NCBI GenBank assembly: GCA_011037195.1 | Contig: JAAEAF010002366.1 | Location: 62,001 to 126,000, forward strand | DNA from: Triatoma infestans | Lineage: Eukaryota; Arthropoda; Insecta; Hemiptera; Reduviidae | DNA: 64,000 bases | Direction: 5' to 3' | In this document: positions 44,500 through 54,500 of the stretch, in pieces | Layout of the letters: each line of letters opens with the position of its first letter | Numbering within the stretch: the stretch's first letter is position 1 | Program-made: the position numbers and the translations under genes | The notes under the pieces: generated by a model | What the model saw: only the letters and a program-made list of their open reading frames with translations | What the model was told of the DNA's origin: nothing | The model's database searches: none

Positions 44500-45060
44500 A
44501 ACTCTAGAAAATCAATTTCCCAGGGGAAAATGTTTCAAATAAAAGTGATAGCTATTTATGTAAGTTTACGAAATAATTTATGTGATAGTTGACGAAGTTT
44601 AATGAAAATCGTTGAAGCCGTTTTCGACAAAACCGCAAAAAAAAAAACAAGTTTGAGTTTCCTACGATTTTTCGTTTTTGAGATATTTTGTTCAAACACA
44701 TACACACATTTACAGAAAAAACATCATTCGCTAAAAACAATATTTTCGTATCCTGGGGGAGCCTACAAAACATGAATGCATTTCCGGTGAAAACTGAATT
44801 TCGAAAATTTGACATGATTGATTGCAGTACTTCCTCTCACTAAGGAATCAGAAAAAGTAAAGACCACAAAAAACTCAAAATTGATATGCTGTTTAAGTAC
44901 GACATCTATATGGGACACAAAGTTTTCGGACAAAATTCACCAGTCAAATGGGTGATTTTGCTGAGTGGTTTTGCTCACTATTTTTCGCGATTTTCTTGAA
45001 AACAGTTCCAACAATTTTCTTTAAACATTCTGTACCTCATACACCTACCTCATACACTAC
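44500..45060. repeat. Family R pair, head to head
   Basis: A minus copy (44500-44840: 'aaatgtttcaaataaaagtga', 'gccgttttcgacaaaa', 'gcatttccggtgaaaac', 'agtacttcctctcac') meets a plus section from about 44850 ('gaccacaaaaaactcaaa', 'tttcggacaaaattcaccag', 'cgcgattttcttgaaaaca'). The junction is the ACTTCCTCT head motif. Confidence 0.6.
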
Positions 45061-45279
45061 CTCATACATTAAGGCCTATTACTACAGAATGCCAATTGAA
45101 TACAATGTACAGTCCTACCAACTATACAATATTATTATTGTTATTATTTTTAACTTTTTTTGTTATTTATACTACGAAATGTAAATATGTTGAAATCTTG
45201 AAATTAAATAATAAGAGAGTAGGTTGGAGAAGTGCATCTCACTAAATCCACTACGCTACTCCCACTGTATTCATTCTAG

Positions 45280-45870
45280 GAAAATTTCCTTTTAGACGTC
45301 TTCCTGGGTATAATGTTTCAGCAAAGTTATATAATATTGAAGGTACATTAAATGCATTGCTAGAGTTTCATGTTTGAAGAATATCAGTTAACCGGAAGTG
45401 ATTGCAAACTTCTAATGGGTTTGTAATTTAAATTAACTGGAGAGCGCTGTTGGCATGTAAGAGAATTAAAAGTTATGTTATGGCATTTTTTGGAGCAGTG
45501 ACTTCTCAAATTGTTATTAATTTTGTATTTTTTAATAGATTGGAGAAACTATTATTGTAAGATTTTTGAATTTAAATTCACCGGAAATAAAATGGAAAGT
45601 CTCTTAGCGCGATATTTTTGAGTGTTTGTTGTGTGTGTGTGTGTGTGTTTTAGGCCAGTCTTATTAAAAAAATGGAAAATCGTAGAAAGTTCAAACGTAA
45701 GAGTTCGTTTAGATGCTAACCTGGGGAACAGACACTTTATTTATCATTTCTAGTATTTTGTTTTCAGTACTTATACAATATTAGTAATTAAATGTGTTGT
45801 CAAAATCCCGAAATTTAGGAAAATCAGTGATCAAAAGTGCTTTTTTACTGAGTTTTCCATATAATATATA
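45280..45870 (+). repeat. Family R fragments
   Basis: Separate pieces carry 'ttaaccggaagtg' (45389), 'caccggaaat' (45580), a (GT)n run at about 45629-45648, and 'gtttagatgctaacc' with 'ccgaaatttaggaaaatc' up to 45850. Confidence 0.5.
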
Positions 45871-45999
45871 TATTTATAATAGGGGGCTTCGTCTCCCTAG
45901 TCACCAGGGAAGCTTTCGCTGCGCGGCAATGTGTGTGAAAACACTTTCCTCAAGTGATCAATATTAATTTTTCTTCTCGTAATCATTTAAATAATTTAT

Positions 46000-48300
46000 A
46001 AGATAAATAATTTAGACATGTTTACAAACTGTTACTCTTATCAATAGCAGGAAACATCCTCCACCCAGGGGTTTCAAAAGAAAGTCACCACTTTCAAGAT
46101 AATATATAAAAAAGGCGAAATATTTATGCGTTCTGATGAGAGACCAGAGTTTATAAGCTTAAGAAAAAGAATTTTATGAAAATAAAATTAATCAAATCGC
46201 CAACACACATAATTTTAAATAATTTTGGTCTGAAGTTCGTGAAACATATTCTAGAATAGCGGACAAGCCTCAGGTTCCCTTGTCACTCTGGTTTGAGTAT
46301 CTTAGTAACTTTTATAAACCTTCCCTATTTTTGACTGATTTTCAAAATGTAACTTTTAACGCCGGACTGGAAAACCCAATTACATTAGCAGAGTTTCAAT
46401 TAGTATTATCAAAATGTAAAAAAAACAAAACTCCAGGAAGGGACTCTATACCGTATGAATACTTCTGTAATTTACCACCCTCTTGGGATCATTATATTGT
46501 CAATATGTTTAACCAAATTTTGTCAAATAAAATACACCTCCAGATTGGTCTTTCATTAATCTGAAAATGCTGCATAAAAGAAGGGATTACTTAGACCCCG
46601 CTAATTATCGAGGCATAGCTCTCTTGAATACCCTCTAAGTTTTTTACATCAATTTTACTAAATAGACTAGCTAAGTGGGCTGATGACAAACTAATAATCC
46701 CTGAAGAACGAAATGGGTTTAGGAGCAACAGTGGTTATCAGGACAATATATTTACACTTTCTGCCATAATAAACATAAAATTAATGCACAATGTTCCACT
46801 ATTTGGTATTTTTATAGATTTCAATCGGGCCTTCGATGCCATAAACCACTCGCTGTTATACTCAAAATTGCTGAGACTGGGTGTGGGTTCCAAATACTAA
46901 TATAATCAAAAATTTGTACGATAAAGATAAACTTAGGATCACCACGAATAGTGGTAATACTGACGATGTAAAGATAACTTCTGGAGTACTCCAAAGGGAG
47001 CCATTGTCACCCTTCCTTTTCAATTTATATTTATCCGATATTGGTGAATTTTTTAAAGCTAAATTTTGTTAAGCTTCCACAGTAAGACTTGATGATGAAA
47101 ATAGTATCTTGTTACTCTGCTATTCTGGTCATTTTTGCAAATTCTATAATAGATGTTAAAGAAAAGCTCGCTCTGCTTGAAGAATACTGCTCTATTAATC
47201 TAATTTCCGCTAACTCTACTACATCTAAAGGTATGTATTTTCTAAGAATTTACGCCCAAGGAAATATATCTCTCTTAAACTGAATAATGAAACCATAGAA
47301 ATGGTAAGTAACATTAAATATTTAGGTGTACCTTTCACTTCAAATGGTAAGAATTTTTAGGCCTCAAAATTTTTTATATCCAAGGGAAAATTGGCGTCGG
47401 AACGGTAAGAAACATTCTTAGTAAACTTCGAGCTAATTGCCATAAGCCCAGATTAAAATTACTGAATTTATTGGTAAAGTCTACACTTTTATTTTCCTCT
47501 GAAATGTGGGCATACAGGTACGCTATTGATTTGAAATCCGTTTAGTTACAGTTTCTAAAATTTGTATATAATCTACCCAAAAATTGCCCCAACTCGTTTG
47601 TACGCGTAGAGTGTGGAATATGTCCTTTAAAAGTAAATATAATTAAGGCCATGCTCAAGTTATTGCTAAAAATTTTAGAAATGCCTGCACACAGACTACC
47701 ATTTATTGCGTTCAACATACTTCTTAAAATTGATAACAACTCCAAGAATAGTAACGTTATTTATAATTGGATTTCTCAACTAAAATATGAACTTCTCGCT
47801 ATAGGAGCTTTCGATATGTTATTATTTAGAGACCCATCATATTTGAGAAAGGATTTTAAAAATATAATCGCCAAATTAACTAACAATTATCTAAGCAGGG
47901 ATATAGAATCAGTTTTGAATCTAAATATAATTGTGTATATAGAAATTTGGGCAGTTTGGATATGGGTGAAGACTATTTAAATTTTAATTGCAGTATTAAA
48001 AAAATCAGAATAATGGTCCAATTACGAGTACGTCTGGCCAACTTATCCAAATCCTGTTTATACTATAACAATAATAGATACGTATTTGACGTTAATAATA
48101 TTTGCTCTGTATGTAAGTCAATGAAGCCTGATTCCTTGTTATATTTTATGTTTGAATGTCTTACTATCTTGAGCCAATTAGAATTATTAACTTGTCTATT
48201 AATGGAGTGATCATTTATGAACACTATGAATACTTATTGTCGCTTCTATCTCCCCAAAGTATTGATTTAATTTATAATTTCATAATATAGACTGTAGATG
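46000..48300 (+). pseudogene. Degenerate non-LTR retrotransposon (RT and C-terminus)
   Basis: Plus-strand pieces in order are a pre-RT/RT start (46280-46564: LENPITLAEFQLVLSKCKKN, KTPGRDSIPYEYF), then LDPANYRGIALLNTL (about 46590), FGIFIDFNRAFDAINHSLLY (about 46803), SGVLQREPLSPFLFNLYLSD (46980 on), a decayed catalytic box region near 47120 (FANSIIDVKEK), IKYLGVPF near 47310, and the C-terminal CSVCKSMKPDSLLYFMFECL near 48105-48160. It is the same lineage as the minus element at 49700-54460, sharing FANSI(V/I)DV and the Cys-containing tail. Many stops; dead. Confidence 0.8.
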
Positions 48301-48860
48301 TAGAAGTTTTGTTCTTAATGAGTGGTAATTAGTTTATTGGTTTGTAGTTTTGTATTTACACCTATTGTGATTATATTTTGGAGTTATCTTTTCTTTCTAT
48401 GTGAATATAAATAATTTTTACCTTTTGTAATAATATATAATATAATGTATATGAAATTAATAAGTAATATATATATATGTGTATATATATATGTGTGTGT
48501 GCGTGTGTGTGTATAAAAGGAAAAATTCATCCATAAACTGAAAGTTGCCAACTGTTTAAGTTAAAGTAGGGTAACGAGATATCATTTGTTTATATTGATA
48601 AAGTAAGATGCTATTTTGTTTTTGCTTTTATTTTACTTAAATCTTATTATTTATCTCATTTTAATGTATTAGGTCATCTCTTTGTTTAAAATCTTTTGTA
48701 CTATAAAACAGTAATAATAAAATAAAATATAAAAAAAAATTAACAGAACTACACCTTCCTTCTGATTTATAAGTAAACAGAAAATCAAGTTTCAGAGCTT
48801 CATGCGTTTTATTTTATGCTGTTCAACTCAAACACATAGACTCACAAGTACATATTTTAT
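48300..48860. other. AT-rich stretch with TA/TG microsatellite
   Basis: An alternating TATATG/GTGTGT run lies at 48468-48513. No gene seen. Confidence 0.5.
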
Positions 48861-48864
48861 CTTC

Positions 48865-49250
48865 TGGGATTTTGTCCGTCGTAGCATGCATATTCCTGAT
48901 ATTTCTGACCGTTTTCGGATTATCTTCTTCGTCAGAGTAAGGCTATCAAATTCATGTTGAGAGTTGTCTTCAATTTAATGTTTCTGTGACGCATTACACT
49001 TGTGGATTCTTATAATTTACGGCAATATTTAATTCTTATTAAAATTATACAAATGTTGGAATTAATATAAACTAAATTGGCACTTGAAGGGAGGGATGTC
49101 TAATTGTTATCCCTACTCAGAAGTGTAATCGCTTTACTCTGATGATGGATAAAAATTCGAAACCGGTCAGGGATATCATAAATATGAATACTACGACGGA
49201 TAAAATCCCAGATATTATCCAAAATTGGACACCCATCCCCACATCTTCAA
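48865..49250 (+). mobile_element. Asymmetric foldback of the GAAACCGGTC family with a spacer
   Basis: The left arm (48865-48975) and right arm (about 49130-49215) are inverted repeats, separated by about 150 nt of unrelated AT-rich sequence. On the plus strand the right arm has CTGATGA (49139-49145), stem II GGAT/ATTC (49147-49150 with 49155-49158), GAAAC (49159-49163) and GTC (49166-49168). The left arm has a decayed mirror core (48935-48907). The 3' side ends CCACATCTTCAACTT, as in the 39329 element. I could not define a TSD. Confidence 0.7.
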
Positions 49251-49259
49251 CTTATATTT

Positions 49260-49690
49260 GTATACATTATTTATTTATTTGCTATACAGCTACATTACTT
49301 TAAGCAAAGGAGATGGCAAAACAGTTTAGTATACAAATGATTCTTAGAAAAAGTAATAATAATAAAAAAGATTCATAAAAAATAAGTTATGAACAGAACT
49401 TAAAAGTAATTCTTATAGATGATAAGAAAGTTACAAAAGTATTTTTAACTTAGCAAAAGTAATTTTTAATAATTCACTAGAAATTAATAAGTTTACAAAA
49501 AAAGAAACAATATTTGTGCAAGGGAATAATAATATAGTTGCTTACAAACAGACAACCATAGTTTTAGAAACATAATAATCTTAATCCGTTTTGAATAATT
49601 TATAAAAAATAATTTAATTCCTTCTTTTTTCATAAAAAAAATAAATAAACTTTCTGGCTAAATAATAAAAATAAACTGCAAATACAAATA
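49260..49690. other. AT-rich stretch, no gene seen
   Basis: Probably includes the 3' UTR of the minus LINE that follows, but no tail could be fixed. Confidence 0.35.
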
Positions 49691-49699
49691 AAGTTGAAC

Positions 49700-52600
49700 T
49701 ATCATTCTCCTAGCACAAAACTTCTAATCTTAACGGCTTGTTTACAGAAATTACATTTGGAGCTAAGTTGTTCTTTAGTGTTTATTGTAAACAATTGTTC
49801 ATATTTATGCGAGTTTGAGACAAGACCAAAAGGTAAATATTTTGATAGAACAAAAGATCTAATTGGCAACAAGGTTTTACCTTCAAAAAGGAAATGAAGT
49901 ATTGAATCACAACTTAGGGTTTTACAGATTAAACATATATTCTGATTGTCAAAAATGTCTGATTCGCCATTAATATACAATTTCGCCACCTTTACTCTAC
50001 ATAAACGTATTTGAGATACAACTATTAACTTTGCTATAGTACAGCCCAAATTTAGATGAAATTCAGTGTTTCCAAAACTAGAGACCAGCCTATATAGTTC
50101 GTTATATTTGGAATTTATTGCATTCTCTACGTCACCTGATAGATATTTATTTATAAGTTTACTTATTACAACATTTTTTTCAGCTTTCAGAGTATTAGAG
50201 TTTTCAGTTAACAAAATATCTAAGCAATCAATAGATGACATTACTTCCCTTATAAACTACAGCCAATCATTGGGTTTTCTTCCCTTAACTGCCTTCCGTT
50301 TGGACGGAATATTATAGCATAATCGAGGAAGGCGTGATGAATTCATTTCTAATATTTTGATTAACAGATTATACATAGATTTGAACACTATTATTTTAAG
50401 AGGGGCGGCTCCAGGTTCTAAGCAGACGATTGAGTTGGGAGTACTTTGGGCAAGTAATATAAGCTCTTTAAAGATTGAAGTTGCACTGTTTCCAACATGT
50501 CTGCATAGTTGTAAGCCCAGACTTCTGCGCAGTACAACATTATTGGTTTAAGAATAGTGTTTAGTAGTTTTTTCCTAATTTCATGATTCGTAGCTGCCGA
50601 GTTCCCCAAAATTGATCTGACTTTACTGAAAGCCAGCTTTCCGGCGGATAAAAAATGCTTTGCAGTCTGAAAGAATTTACTAGTCGAAGTGAATAGGACG
50701 CCTAATACTGAAACGAATTTACGAAATCAATTAATGTACCTTCATAAAACACATCACAGAATTTCTTTTGTCTGGTATTTTTAGAAAAGTACATAAGTTT
50801 TGTTTTACATAACTTAGATAATTCAGTATTCACACTTAAATAATTCTTGCTACAGTATTGTGCCAAAATAGATAATTTTTCGTACGTCAACTATAGAATT
50901 TGCAAATATAACTATATCGTCCGCATAAGCCATTAAGATAATGTTAGTATTCTTACCCAAACTGACACCATTATCTTGGCAGCCCCTTCCTAGCCGAAAT
51001 CCAGATTGGAGCTCAGGTAGTAATTGCAAGTTTTCTGCCCACGTAACCATTCTATAGGAAAGGATAGAGGTAAAAAAATTAGGGAGACTGTTCACTAACG
51101 CGATTCCCCGATAATTAGCTGGATCAGTAAGAGTGCCTTTTTTATGAATCATTTTCATATCAATAACTGACCAGGACTTGGGAACCACTTCTTTCTCTAA
51201 AATAATATTAAATAAGTTTAAAATATAATGCTCCCACGCCGGAGGTAGGTTAGAATAAAATTCAATGGTATTAGAGCCCTTCCGGGGCTTTTATCAGTCT
51301 TACATTTGGACAGCGTAGTCTGAAGCTCGCTAAGGTCTATATTCCTTTCATAGTTAGTAAATTCAAAGCATTTGGGGTAAGCTACTGGCGACTTGCAAAC
51401 AGAGGCATAAAAAGTGCCAAAATATTCTGTCCAAACATCTGCAGTAATGCTTAAGCTCTCTTGTTTTCTAAAAATTGACTCTCTAACAGCGCTCCAAAAT
51501 TCTCTAATTTTCCGACATTTGATATCTTTGCAATTTTTTGTAATATTTTAGCTTTCTTCTTATCTCTAATTAATTTACAATAACTTTTCCGTAAGGTTAA
51601 GTAATTAGAAAGGTCACTAATATCATTATGTTTCTTGCAGTAACGTAGAGCCCTAGCTAAATTTCGTTTTGCTGCTAAACACTCAGCATGAAACCAATCA
51701 TTTCCCTTATATGTTTTTTATCTACTTTAACTTTCCGCGAGTCAACCATTTTTAAAACATTAGCCGTTGCAGATATTCCATTATTAATATTTTCATAAAG
51801 TTTTCAGAGTTATGGCTATGGAAATGCAGTAACGGAGACTGGGCCATATATTGACTATATTCAATTTTTGTTTCACTATTCCATTTAAATTTAGTAGTGA
51901 ACACATAAGAATTACTTTTCATTTTTTCTCGATTTCCATAAATTCAGGAATATTTAAAGTTACTTTACAACAAAGATGAGAGAGAAATGGAAAGATATCT
52001 CTATTTATCCTGAAGTCAGTACACCAATTTAAACTATTTATATTGCCCCAAACCAGATCAATAATTCTAGAATCCTGTTGACATATGAACGTGCGGGAAA
52101 GTCACCAGGAAAGCGCCCATTAAATACAATCATAGCATTATCCTCCATTATATTTACTAATTTCCTTCCTCGAGAATTCAGTTTAGAGTCCAAGAAGTCG
52201 CGAGAAGCATACACTGGCAAATTCTGAACAATCTCAATTGGGATATTGTTTAGATTAGGGATTCGCGAATTATAATCCCCACCTATAAAAATAGGTAAGT
52301 CTGTATGCTCATTTGTTAGCTTTTCTAATACCTCCTTTAAAGTATCAATATATGTATCATAGACATAGCCGGTCTCCAATAAATTAGCCCCAGTATGAAG
52401 TCAGTGAAAGGGGTGGTTAGCTTGAGTATTAACATAAAATTATCTTTATACAAGGTTTTAAATTTTATATTATAGTTTTTATTCAATAGTATTAATAATC
52501 CTCCGCTTGCGCGGCCCAGAGACTTTTCCCTCACGGCATTACACATTAAAGTTTCAAAATTGTTTAGATAAGATGGAAGTTTAGGTGTTTCAGAGATTAA

Positions 52601-52780
52601 CCAGGTTTCCGAAAAGCAAATAACTCCGCATTTTATTAAAAATTCTTCAGAGGATTGATCTAATTTAAACAGCGAATTGATTCCGCTAATGTTTTGGAAA
52701 ATAATTGTAAAATTAGAAGAATTACTTACAGGTTTAGAGAGTTTATTTGAATGAACATTTACCAAAGGGCGAGTGTTTGA
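49700..52780 (-). pseudogene. Non-LTR retrotransposon ORF2 (EN, RT, C-terminus), broken
   Basis: Minus-strand order: endonuclease start (52765-52337: FTIIFQNISGINSLFKLDQS, VICFSETWL), endonuclease continued (52379-52038: LPIFIGGDYNSRIPNLNNIP, ending near RSYVN), RT start (51188 on: VPKSWSVIDMKMIHKKGTLT, PANYRGIALVNSL), LQSGFRLGRGCQDN then directly NIILMAYADDIVIFANSIVD (intact YADD, with a deletion of the palm before it), and the C-terminus (50241-49702, with CLICKTLSCDSILHFLFEGK). Frames are broken in at least five places. Its ORF1 lies at 53728-52815. Confidence 0.82.
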
Positions 52781-54461
52781 AGTTGCTCGTTGCTGATGAA
52801 GTTTATCCTCACTATTATTTTTCTTGACTGGCTGGGGGACGAAAAAAAGAATCCAAAGTTGTTGATCCAGCTGGCTTCAGTTTTCTTTTCTTAAGGGAGG
52901 TACGTGACGATATTTCAGAAACATCCATATCTAAATCAGAGGCATCAATATCATCTAGCGTCTTTATCTCTCGAGTATTTTTTGGGGTTGCGGGGCCAGT
53001 ATATCCTTGCAGGTCCACTTCACAAAGTATAAGTAGGGGTTTGGAAAGCTCAGTTGCTTTGATGAATAATCTATTATTTTTAAACCATATAAACTTAATT
53101 AGCTTATTATTCTTCATAATTTTTGTATTTTTATAGAGTGACGCATTATATGGTGACATGTTTTCTGAGAAATATGTTTGTTATTTTTGCTCAATTTTCG
53201 GAAAAATCTCAGTTGTTAAATTAAACTTGATATCACGCAACAGTTTCATGGAGTTTCCTTTGTCACCTCTCTTTATAAATTTCAATATTATTGGAGGAAC
53301 ATGAAGAGAATTTCTTAATTTAATTCTGAAATATTCTAATTTGTCATGACAACAAACAAATCCGATGTGTGTACAAAATATTTCAATAATCCCTTGTAGA
53401 TTTTCTCCTTCAATGAGAGGAATGTTCGTTATTCGAACACCATCACATCTAGTAGCTTGTTCAAGACTATGAAGCTGAATTTGTCTACTATAATTTTCTC
53501 TTTTTAAAAAATTACTATCATTATTTAGTTTTGAGATTTCTCTTTTATTACCTAATATGTCTTTTTGTAGGGCTGCAAGGTTTTCTTTTAAAAATTATCC
53601 GATGAATCAACTTTTTTTGAAATAGTTTTTAAATCAGCAGCCAATCTATCCATACGAGAGAGAATTATATTTGCTAAATCTCCTATTTTACATTTTCCTG
53701 TCTCCCCTTGCAATTGCTCAGACGACATATTGCCTCTTATTTCAAAGAATACAGACACTTACGACTTAATTAATCTTCTTTTTGAGAAAATTTATTAAGA
53801 AACTGCGAATGCTATAAGGAATTAGAAATTAATCGTAGTTGTTACTAGATAAATAAAGTTTGTTCAACTGCAGTATTGGGCGTGACCATCAATCTCACAG
53901 CAAACCCAATTCCACTTGAAGTATCCAATATAAATACACTGACCCCACCAAACCCGAATGTTTACGTTTGTTTTTAAGATAATCTTATTATTTTATCAAA
54001 AATACTAATTAGTTTTCACCTTATAACTTCCTAAGTTCGTCGATTTTCACAAAATCACTGTCACCAAAGAATGGGTAACAATAAACTAGAACGGATGATA
54101 TAAAAAATAACGAGAATTTCCTCGAAAAACCTTTAACAAACTACAAAAAATAAAAGAGAAGCAATACAAAACGATGTTACCACAACGAGCTCACTAGGCC
54201 AACTCCCTATATTTGTATATATATAATTGTTTATTTTATACATATAAAATTTCATTATATTGTAATCACTAGCATTCTAACTCGGCGTCTTCGCCGGCTC
54301 TTGGGGCTCCCTAGTAACAAATCTTGGGAAAACCGTATATCAACGTACTGCAATCACGGGATATAATTTGGAAACTTTGGAATTGGAACATGGATATTCA
54401 AAAATCTATCATAAAATCGTGATATAAAAACGTGGCATATATATATATATATATATATATA
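52693..54461. repeat. 1.77-kb direct repeat, copy A
   Basis: It is repeated at 57082-58850 with a constant offset of 4389 bp and no indel that I could find. I noticed only two substitutions (in the region 52910-52920 and near 53905-53915). It starts at TTTGGAAAATAATTG inside the LINE and ends in an AT microsatellite. Confidence 0.95.
52815..53728 (-). pseudogene. LINE ORF1 (coiled coil plus RRM-like domain), copy A
   Basis: ATG at 53728 opens MSSEQLQGETGKCKIGDLAN, a likely coiled coil. A frameshift occurs near 53590. The next frame has KREISKLNNDSNFLKRENYS, LEQATRCDGVRITNIPLIEG and PPIILKFIKRGDKGN, which looks like the L1-type ORF1 RNA-recognition and C-terminal domains. A stop near 53187 separates a last part (53159-52815, basic and ending FFRPPASQEK). 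It precedes the endonuclease of the same element. The same two lesions are in copy A'. Confidence 0.7.
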
Positions 54462-54500
54462 ACATAGATAGATAGATTCTACCGGGGTATTGGCTATTCA
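54430..54500. repeat. (AT)n and (ATAG)n tail at the LOA 3' end
   Basis: An AT microsatellite (54439-54462) is followed by ATAGATAGATAG. On the minus strand this is the 3' simple-repeat tail of the LOA-like element, running into the AT target. Confidence 0.7.
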
